Below, piece by piece: positions 16,760 through 25,095 of a DNA stretch of 64,000 bases. Both the position numbers and the translations under genes were made by a program. Source of the stretch: Bacteroides ilei. GTDB lineage: Bacteria > Bacteroidota > Bacteroidia > Bacteroidales > Bacteroidaceae. The notes under the pieces were generated by a model that made no database searches, was not told where the DNA came from, and saw only the letters and a program-made list of their open reading frames with translations. Positions within the stretch are counted from its first letter, which is position 1. Each line of letters begins with the position of its first letter. Where the stretch lies: contig NZ_LT635801.1 of NCBI RefSeq assembly GCF_900128495.1, positions 693,997 through 757,996 of the forward strand, written 5' to 3'.

Positions 16760-17596
16760 TCATCTTTTCCTCGTTTTCAGCAGGCATTTTACCTGAATAT
16801 ACCAGACGTGCATTCTCAGTAAAAAAAGCGGCGGAACTTCCACCGTCTTCCCATAGAAGATGGCAGCTGTTACCCGTCCGCCGTGCCGTTCTATCTCTTT
16901 CTTATACTCGGATACGCTCTGCCCGGTGGTCATCACGTCGTCCACGATGACGATGTTTTTTCCTTCTACCTCGCCGGTGATGCTATAGTTCCGTTTGAGA
17001 ATACGTTTTTTGCCGCCTTTCATCTTGTGCAGGCTTTCGCGTGTTCCGGTTATCACCACATCGTTCAGTCCCGAGGTCATCTGCGGGCAATGCATGGATA
17101 TATATTCGTCCAGCCGTCTGAAGCGGCGGATGTATTTCTCACGGCTGCTGCACGGCATGAACATGATATGCAGGTTCCCTTCTTCAAGATGCAGGGCTTC
17201 CATGCAGGATTTGAAGAATCTCACTCCGCTGATTCCACCGTCCTTAAATCTGAATAGCGCATGGCAGAACATCCGCTGCCTGTCACTCAGCAGCTTTTCG
17301 TAGCGCATGGGGTAGTAGTAGCCGTAGAAGGCCATTTTCATCCCCCGGAAGCTGTACGGTTTCAGCGGTTGGCGGCTCTCGTATATGTCCGTATGTGAAA
17401 AGAAGAACATTCGGCAGGCATTCCTGTTACCGGCCAGTACGGACAGTCGGCAATACCGCTCACGCTCTTTCTTGTCTATAGCGGCTTGTGCAGCAGCAAA
17501 GGCAGCATCGCCGGCTTTCCTTCGCCAGAATCCTATGACGTAAAACAGAATGCACACCAGCGTACATAGAAGCGTGAATACGGATTTCGCAAACAT
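16760..17596 (-). CDS. Membrane-anchored phosphoribosyltransferase-like protein (278 aa)
   Basis: Residues 5-23 (SVFTLLCTLVCILFYVIGF) are a membrane anchor. Residues 214-227 (NIVIVDDVMTTGQS) are a textbook PRPP-binding loop of type I phosphoribosyltransferases, preceded by MKGGKKRILKRNYSIT as in ComF/GntX-like proteins. The usual ComF N-terminal zinc finger is replaced by the anchor and a helical region. ComF relatives act in DNA uptake or nucleotide salvage; an anchored version in a conjugative element may act at the DNA entry or exit site, which is inference. Seven bases separate it from the ATPase gene upstream, so the two are probably co-transcribed. Confidence 0.72.
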   Translation of the reverse strand: MFAKSVFTLLCTLVCILFYVIGFWRRKAGDAAFAAAQAAIDKKERERYCRLSVLAGNRNACRMFFFSHTDIYESRQPLKPYSFRGMKMAFYGYYYPMRYEKLLSDRQRMFCHALFRFKDGGISGVRFFKSCMEALHLEEGNLHIMFMPCSSREKYIRRFRRLDEYISMHCPQMTSGLNDVVITGTRESLHKMKGGKKRILKRNYSITGEVEGKNIVIVDDVMTTGQSVSEYKKEIERHGGRVTAAIFYGKTVEVPPLFLLRMHVWYIQVKCLLKTRKR

Positions 17597-17603
17597 ATCT
17601 GTT

Positions 17604-18800
17604 TTATCGGGGGCTTTGGAATAGTTTTCTGATATCCATCGAGAGGAAATTTTCTACGCTGATGCCGCCGTCGCCGACAATGAACGAAGCCTGTGGTGCA
17701 AACAGTTCCCTGAATTTATCCAGGCCGTCTGTCCTTTTCTCGGCATTGCTCTTTACCTCGATGGCTATTGTTCTGTCTTTCTTTCGGATGACAAAGTCCA
17801 CTTCATCATTTCGTTCCCTCCAGTAGAACACTTCAAACCGGTGGATGAACCCCTGACTTACAAGGTATGCTCCGATGCCGGATTCAAATATATGGCCCCA
17901 TACCCGACGGTCAAGCAGGGCTTGTTTGAATGATACAGGGCTGTACACCGTCTTCAGTGCATTGTTGAACACCTGGAACTTCGGAATGCTGGCTTTTCTT
18001 CGGGCCGTATCAATGCTGTACTTCTGTAAGCCGCACAGCAGTCCGCTTTCTTCCAGCAGATTGATGTAGCCGGCCAGTGTGGCCGTGTTCCCTGCATCCT
18101 GAAGGGAACCGAGCATCTTGTTCAGCGACAGCAGGTTGCCTGAGTATGCCGCTCCCAGTTCAAAGGTCTGTCGCAGCAATGCCGGCTTGCTGATGGGGGT
18201 ATCCATCAGGATGTCTTTGTTGATGGTCGCCTCGATAATGGCAGACTGTATATATTGCTGGAAACGGTCTTCGTCACCGATAAGTGAGGCTGCGCCGGGA
18301 TAGCCTCCGTAATAGAGATATTGATCGATTGAGAAACCGAAACTGTCCCTCATCTCCGTATAGCTCCAGTGGCTCATGCGTATCTCTTCGAATCTTCCGG
18401 CAAGAGATTCCGACAGTCCCTTTTCCAACAGCACGCGGCTGCTGCCCAACAGCAGCACCTTGATGTTGCGGTCATGAAATGTGTCATCGTCCCATTCCTT
18501 TTTTACTACCTCGCTCCAGTTGGATATCTTCTGTATTTCGTCTATTACCAGGACGATCTCTTCCCATCCGTTGTTTTCTTTGAGGCTGCGCACTGCCGCC
18601 CAGCAGTTGGATATCCATGCACTGTTCGTAGCCGGTACATTATCAGCGGAAAACAGCTGATACGGAATGGATATATCCTTCAATACCTGTTTAACTACTG
18701 TCGATTTTCCTATCTGGCGTGCACCCATCACGACCTGAATGAACCTTCTTGGTTCTTCTATTCTGCTTTTAATTATCTGGTATTCAGCTCTTTTATACAT
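17604..18800 (-). CDS. AAA+ ATPase with DUF4143 nuclease-like C-terminus (398 aa)
   Basis: Residues 26-34 (GARQIGKST) are Walker A; residues 82-90 (IVLVIDEIQ) Walker B with D87/E88. A sensor-like LLLGSSRVLL follows. The C-terminal third is the DUF4143 region, ending in a PD-(D/E)XK-like pattern (WRERNDEVDFVIRKKDRTIA, then IEVKSN: D, E and K in order). The length matches the family. Such ATPases are common in Bacteroidetes and their role is unsettled; some are suspected defence or addiction-like modules. The gene is preceded by a clear promoter and a three-part repeat, suggesting self-regulation. Confidence 0.85.
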   Translation of the reverse strand: MYKRAEYQIIKSRIEEPRRFIQVVMGARQIGKSTVVKQVLKDISIPYQLFSADNVPATNSAWISNCWAAVRSLKENNGWEEIVLVIDEIQKISNWSEVVKKEWDDDTFHDRNIKVLLLGSSRVLLEKGLSESLAGRFEEIRMSHWSYTEMRDSFGFSIDQYLYYGGYPGAASLIGDEDRFQQYIQSAIIEATINKDILMDTPISKPALLRQTFELGAAYSGNLLSLNKMLGSLQDAGNTATLAGYINLLEESGLLCGLQKYSIDTARRKASIPKFQVFNNALKTVYSPVSFKQALLDRRVWGHIFESGIGAYLVSQGFIHRFEVFYWRERNDEVDFVIRKKDRTIAIEVKSNAEKRTDGLDKFRELFAPQASFIVGDGGISVENFLSMDIRKLFQSPR

Positions 18801-18812
18801 AGCTTTACATTT

Positions 18813-18845
18813 TACGCAGTGGAGTGCGTATTTTTACGCAGTGCA
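18813..18845 (-). promoter_or_regulatory. Operator-like repeat before the DUF4143 ATPase gene
   Basis: Three copies of an 8-base half-site lie between the -7 box and the start codon: TACGCAGT (18813-18820), AGTGCGTA (18823-18830, inverted) and TACGCAGT (18835-18842). The first two form a dyad with a 2-bp centre; the third repeats the first. Position over the transcription start suggests repressor binding, or a structured leader. Confidence 0.55.
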
Positions 18846-18874
18846 AATATAATAAATTTATCAGACTATATCAA
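18844..18874 (-). promoter_or_regulatory. Promoter of the DUF4143 ATPase / phosphoribosyltransferase pair
   Basis: On the minus strand TATATTTG (18851 to 18844) matches the Bacteroidetes TAnnTTTG -7 box exactly; TTGA lies 19 bp upstream at 18874 to 18871. Start codon 44 bp downstream of the box, with the repeat operator in between. Confidence 0.6.
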
Positions 18875-19600
18875 TTTATTGAAGTACAATATTTTGCAAT
18901 TATGTTTTTGGCCATGCTGTTCTACAGTCGCACCTTTTTTATCTCAAGATCTGGACAATCCAGATGATATGTACTACAAGTCTGGTATATATTTTATTTA
19001 TTGCATGTCTTGATATGCTGAGGAAGAAAAAGAGCCTACTTCTTATTTGATTTATATTATAATATCAACATAATTCCCAAACCAACATAAGGACAGAAAA
19101 GCTATCTATCTGTTAACGACACATAGGCATACAGAGCGGCCATTATATATTCCTTTATTGGAACCTGGAAGTTTAAGATATAAATGTGAGATAAGCACTG
19201 TATTATGAAAGGAACGAAAAGAATATGACAGAATTTCTTCCACGGAATTGGGTGAATTTAGAAGGATTCTATTCCGATATAGATATAATTTGATGTTATC
19301 AGTTTCGACTCAGGGGCGACCTCAACGAACCGTACCGAGTCGGGATAATTTATTCCTCTTTTGCATTACGTACTTTACGGAGGCTTACATAACATCTGAC
19401 GGATGATGCATTCTAAGCAGTAATCGGGTGGTTTTCACACGGAAGCAAACTGGTCTATGCGATTGAAAAAAGAACTCAAAAATTTCAGGTGTTATGCATT
19501 AACTGAATAATATTACGTCAGTATGGAAAGGGCTTTTCCGTCTCATTGACGAATAAGATTTTAGGGTATATTGCTATATTTTCTAAAAAAAAATAAATAA
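18875..19600. other. Non-coding or eroded region
   Basis: About 725 bases with no supported gene. It is AT-rich at both ends with a more GC-balanced patch at about 19300-19450 (starting near TTTCGACTCAGGGGCGACC). Only short broken reading frames are present on both strands, none with recognisable domains. It may be the eroded remains of earlier insertions, and its last part must hold the promoter of the FRG gene. Confidence 0.5.
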
Positions 19601-19682
19601 TTTGTTGTTTTGTTATTTGTTTTCTAAATTAGCATTAGATAGTATTTCTATTTTTATTAAAACGCACAAAATTTGTAAGTAT

Positions 19683-19838
19683 ATGAGCAATTCAATAGAT
19701 GGTTGGACATATATATCCGCAATATTCCAAGTTATGATAGATTCTTTAGATAAAAATAATCTAATTGAACCTAGACTCATTTTTCGGGGAGTAACAAGTA
19801 GATACTTTTCATCCTCAAAATCTATACCTAGTTTTTTA
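19683..19838 (+). pseudogene. FRG-domain gene, 5' part (split by IS1380 element)
   Basis: The first 52 codons start MSNSIDGWTYISAIFQVMID and contain LIFRGVTSRYFSSSKSIPSF, the FRG motif region that names the domain. The frame is cut after SFL by the IS. Removing the IS and one TTTTA duplicate joins it in frame to the 3' part at 21438 (SFL then EKNPNF). The start at 19683 is preferred to an in-frame ATG at 19602, whose extra 27 residues look unlike protein sequence. FRG domains occur in phage- and plasmid-related proteins and in suspected defence genes; the role here is inferred. Confidence 0.8.
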
Positions 19839-20009
19839 CCTCAAATCCGCAACCGCCCTCATAAGATGACACAGAGGTCAAAAAGGTAGCGACACTGTGG
19901 CAAAAGAGGGTGCAACGCAGCAAAAATCGCCACAAAGACGCATTAAATCCCCTTACCCCACCATGCGACTTGAGGCAATACGCAAAATCACGACCATAAG
20001 TTGTCGGTG

Positions 20010-21296
20010 TCATCCAAAGTCATTCTGGAACACATCAGCATAAGCGTTGTTGCATGAATAGATATTCAGCACATACTGCCTTGATGTCCTGACCCATTTG
20101 GCTGGCACAGAGATGAACTTGAAGACAAACGCCTTGATGCGGCTTGTTGCTTTGAGTCCGAACCTCTTCACGTCAAGCCTCGCCATGATGAATTTATAGA
20201 AGTTGCGTATGAGTGCCGTAAGCAGAAGAAACACCGTGTTTTCTCCCATGAAGGATTTTGGAAGCCTGTTCCAGCCGAATCCGTTATTCATGTCATCGAA
20301 GATGCGTTCCTTCCCTCCACGGAGGTTATAGAATTCGACAATCTCTTTCTCGGAAGACTCGTAGTCATTTGTAAGGATGCAGCGGTAGGTGTATTCTCCT
20401 TCCCACAGGTCGAGTTCGCCGTCTATCCGCTTCTGTCTTTGAATCACAAGACGGTATGCCTTCCCTTTCCATTTCTCGATGAGAATGGAGGCCAGCTCAA
20501 ACTCAATGCCGCCCAATTCCACTTTCTTCCAACCTCTGAGGGCAAAGATGTCATTGTAGAGCGAACTGCATCGGTTGGCACGGATATAGAAGGTCTTGCA
20601 GTGTTTAGCAATCTCTTCCACTATCTCTTCAGAACACGAGCCGCAATCAGCTCTGAAACGGTTGATCATAAGCTTGTTCTTTTCAAACCTTTCAAAGAAC
20701 CTCTTCAGCGTGTCCTTCTGGTGGAAACGGACATTTGTGTTGCCGTCGCTGTTCTCAATGCCGACAATCAAGTCGCCAATAACCGCCACGCCAGGACGGT
20801 ATCCGAGAAACTTCTTGTATGTGGGTTTCGCATCAAACTTCTCAGCCTCTATGAACTGGTGGTCGAAGTCAACGTCATACCCCTCGCCATCTTTCAGCTG
20901 CCCTGTGGACAATAGGCAATTGAGGAGCAGTGTATTCAGCATGTCTGCCGTGTTTAAGTCGTAGGTCTTGCCAGTGTCGGATGTGTAGGAAATGTTATCC
21001 TGGGTCAGTTCCTTTATGGCTCTGAGAATCGTGTCGGCACTGCATGTGCGAAGTGTCGGATGAAGCGAGAGGTGATACATCAGATGAGTGGTGACATCCT
21101 CTATGCATGAGCCGCCACAGAAATAAACGCTCATAAGCGAACGGATGATTTCGCTGTATTGATAACCATACAGCCTACATCTCATACCGAGGGTTGAGTC
21201 GATTACAGATGAGAGATTGGAGTCAAATTGCTCCATTATTGAAAAAATTCCTCCAAAAGGAGAGAGTTTCTCAGATTTTATTGCTACCTTTGCCAT
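20010..21296 (-). CDS. IS1380-family DDE transposase (428 aa)
   Basis: Full-length transposase of the IS1380 type found widely in Bacteroides. Recognisable stretches are DVDFDHQFIEAEK (first catalytic Asp region), KTFYIRANRCSS, and the C-terminal YNLRGGKERIFDDMNNGFGW (YREK-like block with the catalytic Glu). The N-terminus MAKVAIKSEKLSPFGGIFSI and the length fit the family. No frameshift or stop, so it may be active. It catalyses cut-and-paste movement of the IS bounded at 19839-21432. Upstream is a strong hairpin that could shield the gene from outside transcription. Confidence 0.92.
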   Translation of the reverse strand: MAKVAIKSEKLSPFGGIFSIMEQFDSNLSSVIDSTLGMRCRLYGYQYSEIIRSLMSVYFCGGSCIEDVTTHLMYHLSLHPTLRTCSADTILRAIKELTQDNISYTSDTGKTYDLNTADMLNTLLLNCLLSTGQLKDGEGYDVDFDHQFIEAEKFDAKPTYKKFLGYRPGVAVIGDLIVGIENSDGNTNVRFHQKDTLKRFFERFEKNKLMINRFRADCGSCSEEIVEEIAKHCKTFYIRANRCSSLYNDIFALRGWKKVELGGIEFELASILIEKWKGKAYRLVIQRQKRIDGELDLWEGEYTYRCILTNDYESSEKEIVEFYNLRGGKERIFDDMNNGFGWNRLPKSFMGENTVFLLLTALIRNFYKFIMARLDVKRFGLKATSRIKAFVFKFISVPAKWVRTSRQYVLNIYSCNNAYADVFQNDFG

Positions 21297-21365
21297 GTCT
21301 GTCGGGTTTGATACATATTTTGATTTGCAACACTAAGATAGGTGAAAAATCTGACATGGCAAAAT

Positions 21366-21390
21366 CCTGAGCAACTTTTTGTTGCTCAGG
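21366..21390. other. Perfect hairpin upstream of the transposase
   Basis: CCTGAGCAAC, a TTTTT loop and GTTGCTCAGG form a perfect 10-bp stem, 70 bp upstream of the transposase start and inside the IS. Such hairpins often block translation or transcription entering from the flanking gene. Confidence 0.6.
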
Positions 21391-21437
21391 TACTTATAAA
21401 ATAAGTTAAACTAAAATGCTGCGGAATTTAGGTTTTA

Positions 21438-23123
21438 GAAAAAAATCCTAATTTTGTAACATTAGATAAACATAAAGACTCAAAACAAGAAAGGGATAAA
21501 AAAGCTTATGAAGTGTTTTATAAAAGGTTTTGTACATATTATAAAGATGACCTAAAAAAGAGAGGAATTACAAGTATAGAAATTCTTCAAGAACTAATGA
21601 AATGTGAAGAATACAAATATGTACCGCCAGAGTATATCAAATCTGGTGCAGCAATAAGGATGCAAAAACTTAAGAATCGATCACATATCGACTATATTAA
21701 TTATATTAAATATTTAATTCGTGATGCTAAAATCAGATTCCCAGAATATACAGAAAATTATTCTGATATTGAAATATTAGCAGATATTCAGCATAAGGGA
21801 GGAGCATCTTGTCTTGTTGATTTCAGTAACAATTTTCTTATTTCTCTATGGTTTGCTACACAGACAAATAATGATGATAATAATTTCGGGTATTTATTTT
21901 GTTACGACATCAATTCAGAAATGATAGAAAAAGACAATTTATCTATTTTGTCATATTGTCGTAGTAAAAGTAGAATCGAAGATTTATTATATGCTACAAC
22001 AAAAAGTACAAGATATAGCGAAGAAAAATCTCATAGATTCTGGATATGGAAACCATCTTTCTTGAATGAAAGAATAGCTAGACAAGATAGTGTGTTCATT
22101 TTTGGATTAGACCCGTTTTATATCAAAGAACATGGAATTATTGTTATTCCAATACCAGCAGATTGGAAAAAAGCTATTCAAGTTGCATTGAAATCTTATT
22201 TTGGAATCACAGAAGAAAGTATATTTGGTGATAATAATGGTTTCGCAACATCACACGATAAATCAAAACCATATGAACGCGTTATATCTCATTATTTTAA
22301 TGAACAATTTTCTCCAATATCAAAAAATAAAAACTTGATTCTTAGCAATTTACAGAATGGGATGTCTTGCTTATTTCATGATGAATATGATTTGGCTTTG
22401 AAGTACTTTTTATCTTTTGAATCAAGTATTAAAGATAAAATTAGAGACATTTTAGACAAGCGACCACGAATTTCTTCAATAGACGATAGTGCGCAAGATA
22501 TCAAAATGTTTCTAATAGATATAGAATTACACTTTTCAAAAGCTTTATGTCTTAGACACTTAGACAATAAATATAGAGCCATAGAAGAGTATGAATTGAC
22601 ACGGAAACATTGTATTGTATTGATTGAGAAAATTGAAGAAAATATTAATCATTGGGACAATAAACATATATCTATAGAGGAAATAAGTAAAATTGAAAGA
22701 CTCAAAATGTATGCTCTGACAAAATATCAAAAGACGATAAAGGATTTAATTGATTTATTATACGATACAAAACAATATAATAAGGCTTTAGATCTTGTAT
22801 CCTCTATCAAGAAAGTAATGCCCCAATTATCAAAACCATTACTGGAAACGATAACAAATGAGCTTAATACATTACATGAATTGTTTAAAAATAAAAATAG
22901 CGAAAATAAGATAGATAGTAATATAATTAAATCTACTTCAGCTGGCACTATTCAACCTTTATGCTACGTTCTAAATTATTACTTTATTTGTATACTAAAA
23001 TCTGTACGTAAACAACAGATAGATACAGAATCATTGAATAATTTATGCGAAAAAATAGCATCAAAAAAAATATGGATTATTCAACACAATGTCATTTTAC
23101 TCAATGGGATTTTTCGGATATAG
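21438..23123 (+). pseudogene. FRG-domain gene, 3' part, ending at a frameshift
   Basis: In-frame continuation of the 5' part: EKNPNFVTLDKHKD, then RFCTYYKDDLKKRG and the second FRG signature DIQHKGGASCLVDFSNNFLI, SLWFATQ (family pattern: HYG-x-PT-x-LLDWT ... A-x-FA). The remaining 350 residues are helical and may form a repeat scaffold. At a run of eight A (23063-23070) the reading frame goes off into WIIQHNVILLNGIFRI and stops, while a better-looking tail continues in another frame to 23248. The rebuilt gene would code for 655 residues with the tail, or 613 without. Very AT-rich, unlike the conserved element genes, which suggests recent acquisition. Confidence 0.75.
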
Positions 23124-23248
23124 TCTCTGCAATAGAATCTTATAAGGAATTTAATCCTAATTTATACCACGATTTAATTACTGTAACTGCAAAAGTTGAA
23201 GAATTTATGGGATTTATTAATGGCAAATTGAGAATACCTCCATATTAA
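23071..23248 (+). pseudogene. FRG-domain gene, frameshifted C-terminal tail
   Basis: About 59 codons immediately after the A-run, in a different frame from the main body: MDYSTQCHFTQWDFSDIVSA, then ESYKEFNPNLYHDLITVTAK and VEEFMGFINGKLRIPPY, ending in a stop. It reads like real protein and would join the body if the A-run had nine A instead of eight. Possible reasons: a real 1-base deletion, a sequencing error in a homopolymer, or slippage during transcription. Confidence 0.55.
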
Positions 23249-23294
23249 TAAATGTGTTTTATGAGAATTGAAGAGGCTGTGTCAAATTGAAGTG

Positions 23295-23334
23295 CACCCC
23301 AAAAGTTAGATACAAAACTTTTGGGGTGTTTTTT
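23295..23334 (+). terminator. Strong hairpin plus T-run (IS3-type left end)
   Basis: CACCCCAAAAGTT (23295-23307) pairs perfectly with AACTTTTGGGGTG (23316-23328) and is followed by six T. It is shaped like an intrinsic terminator and would end transcription coming from the FRG gene. It directly precedes the ATG of an IS3-family orfA relic, so it is probably part of that IS. Confidence 0.6.
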
Positions 23335-23456
23335 ATGAAGTACAGTTACGAACAAAGGCTTATTATCGTAGCCGGGTAAAACAAGGAGAGTTAATAGCTC
23401 ATTTGTCGAAAGAGTATCATATCAATAAGACTCAGATATTGGCATGGGTGAGAATG
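23335..23456 (+). pseudogene. IS3-family transposase orfA remnant
   Basis: Starts MKYSYEQRLIIV, then a frameshift near 23372 (premature TAA), and continues as RVKQGELIAHLSKEYHIN, KTQILAWVRM, the helix-turn-helix opening of IS3-type OrfA proteins. Only about 40 codons remain; the rest of the IS and its right end are gone. A dead relic. Confidence 0.7.
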
Positions 23457-23841
23457 ATGGGTAGCCACACATGTGTCCTCATGAGCTTTGTTAGGCTTTG
23501 GTTCATGTCTGTTATTGCTGATTACCGCAGATTTGAGGGTGTCCTAGTGTCAGTATTGGAGGTACATGTCATGCATGGGCATAGTCGCTGTAAGGCATAA
23601 AGGCAACAAACCCCTACTCTGATGATATCTTCGGTCTCGGTGTTCACATAGCATATCACTTTTATATTCCTCCTTTGGCAGATTTTCCATTTTTATCCGA
23701 ACAGCAGTTCCTTTTTTACCGTTACATGTTCCGATTTATTTCCTGTTCCGCCTCACATATGGTACTCATCACCGGCATTGATTTTCTTCGCGAATCTACT
23801 GGCCGGTCCGAACCTACAGGTACCGCTCTGCTAACCGGGTA
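23457..23841. other. Non-coding stretch upstream of leader E
   Basis: No supported gene. From about 23640 onward it resembles the other long spacers of the rightward module: repeated C-T-run-TAT strings such as CTTTTATATTCC, CCATTTTTATCC and CCTTTTTTACC within GC-balanced sequence. Confidence 0.45.
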
Positions 23842-23996
23842 CGGATTTGACGGCAGCCTTCCGCAAATCAAAGATTTTGGTTTTCCGTGAAATCCGCAGC
23901 CGCTTTCCCTGCTTTTGTCGTCCGCTTTTCCAGTCTTCATTGCTCAAAAATTCCAATCCCGGCATGAGAGTCCGAAATGGCTCGAACTAAGGGAAA
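23842..23996 (+). promoter_or_regulatory. Structured leader E (before the 214-aa gene)
   Basis: A long hairpin (CGGATTT at 23842-23848 with ACGG at 23850-23853, pairing with CCGT at 23885-23888 and AAATCCG at 23890-23896; inner AAATC/GATTT) is followed by a small hairpin (GAG-CC at 23968-23973 with GGCTC at 23979-23983) and, 6 bases on, AGGGAAA (23990-23996), 29 bases before the ATG. Same order as leaders A-D but a more diverged primary sequence, so the weakest copy. Confidence 0.45.
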
Positions 23997-24018
23997 TTAA
24001 CAATTAAAAAATACAGGT

Positions 24019-24663
24019 ATGGACACAACAACAGCAACAACAATGCATCCGGCAGAAGCTTATCTCCGTAACGAACAGAACCCACCGGTCTTGTATGTCA
24101 GGATTTACGGGGAACGCCGGAAATTGTTTATCAACCGTGGTAGGGAGAACGTCGTCGGTATCATTGCGAAAGGCAAACGCAAACATGGCTACATCTTTTC
24201 AGACTGGAACCGCATCGAAAAAATCTATTACCCGTCACAGGAAAAGGAGAACGAAAAGGATTTAGACCGGAAAATGATACTCAAATACCAGCGGCTGGCC
24301 GCTCTTGCCACACATACCAACGACTGGCTCCGGAAGATTGCCGCAGCAGACCTTGAGAAGTCCCTGTACGAAAACCGTATTACCACAGGAACGGCTATTG
24401 ACGGAAAGTGCATCCGCCTTTCCACGATTGAGAAGTATTGCGGAAGCTGGAACATGCAGCGGTTCCGCCAGGCCATGAAGAATAAGGAGAAATTCTCGAC
24501 GCTTCGTTTCGACTTTTGCGGATACGACGGTACGCTTTGGTGCGAGCCGCGGGACAACGACGACATGGCTGCCGGTTTCAGCAAGGAATACCGGAATTGC
24601 GGCAACGGCTATTACTATCTGCTTATCAATGACGACTTCATGATTGGTTACGATATTGACTGA
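24019..24663 (+). CDS. Conserved Bacteroidales element protein (214 aa)
   Basis: Soluble, basic in its middle, no signal peptide. It begins MDTTTATTMHPAEAYLRNEQ and contains PPVLYVRIYGERRKLFINRG, KRKHGYIFSDWNRIEKIYYP, and a C-terminal aromatic region (LRFDFCGYDGTLWCEPRDND). Resembles a family seen next to the giant methylase/helicase gene in Bacteroides conjugative elements; I do not know a tested function. It is the first gene of the rightward module and has a structured leader of the same plan as four downstream genes, implying shared control. Confidence 0.65.
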   Translation: MDTTTATTMHPAEAYLRNEQNPPVLYVRIYGERRKLFINRGRENVVGIIAKGKRKHGYIFSDWNRIEKIYYPSQEKENEKDLDRKMILKYQRLAALATHTNDWLRKIAAADLEKSLYENRITTGTAIDGKCIRLSTIEKYCGSWNMQRFRQAMKNKEKFSTLRFDFCGYDGTLWCEPRDNDDMAAGFSKEYRNCGNGYYYLLINDDFMIGYDID

Positions 24664-24945
24664 TAATCCACGGACAGACCTTACCGGGGGGCCGGCAGGG
24701 TCTGTTCCGGCTTCGGTCTGCCGACGGCAAATTCCCTTTTTATCGATGGCATTGCCATGCGCCGTTCCTTTTTTACCTCAGATTTTCCTTTTCTATCTTT
24801 CCATCCGCCTGTTTTCAATCCTTTTTTATTCATCCCTCTTGTAGCTGCTCTTCCGTTCTCCACCGTGCGACCTCGGGGGATTGGATTTTTCAGCAAAGGT
24901 AACCGCCGGTTTCCATTCCTGCCAATGCCGGCATTCTGCCCGTGG
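24664..24945. other. Spacer between the 214-aa gene and leader A
   Basis: No supported gene. It carries four C-T-run-TAT strings (CCTTTTTATCG at 24735, CCTTTTTTACC at 24770, CCTTTTCTATC at 24788, CCTTTTTTATTC at 24823) and, on the minus strand, TACCTTTG with TTGG 20 bp upstream near 24895-24927, which fits a leftward promoter. A minus-strand open frame here is not believed to be a gene. Confidence 0.4.
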
Positions 24946-25075
24946 GGTCTCGGAAAAATCTTCCTCTCCGGCTGTCGAGCGTATTTTTCCTTACCGGCCA
25001 TGGCAGATGGCCACCGCCACCTTTCAAAGCAGAAAAATAATCCCTGCGGCCGCAAACGGGCCGAAAAAAGGGAAA
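24946..25075 (+). promoter_or_regulatory. Structured leader A (before the giant methylase/helicase gene)
   Basis: Three hairpins in order. P1 at 24946-24995: GGAAAAAT (24952-24959) pairs with ATTTTTCC (24983-24990), extended by GGT/ACC. P2: GGCCAT (24996-25001) with ATGGCC (25007-25012). P3: CGGCC (25047-25051) with GGCCG (25059-25063). AGGGAAA follows at 25069-25075, 27 bases before the ATG. Shares AAATCTTCC and GTATTTT around the P1 tip with leaders B-D. Confidence 0.68.
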
Positions 25076-25095
25076 TAAAAAAATTAGGTTAAATC

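Larger units (their letters stand above)
19839..21432 (-). mobile_element. IS1380-family insertion sequence, complete (about 1.6 kb)
   Basis: Both ends are visible. The left end starts CCTCAAATCCGCAAC and the right end, read inward, CCTAAATTCCGCAGC: 12 of 15 bases match as terminal inverted repeats. The flanks carry a 5-bp target duplication TTTTA (19834-19838 and 21433-21437). Inside is one intact transposase gene. The element inserted in an FRG-domain gene. Confidence 0.9.

Noticed and set aside
24681-25055. A minus-strand frame of 124 codons across leader A
   Set aside because: Arg/Lys/Pro-rich with no protein character. A similar string appears in the minus-strand frame at 30215-30451 only because leaders A and B are related in sequence.
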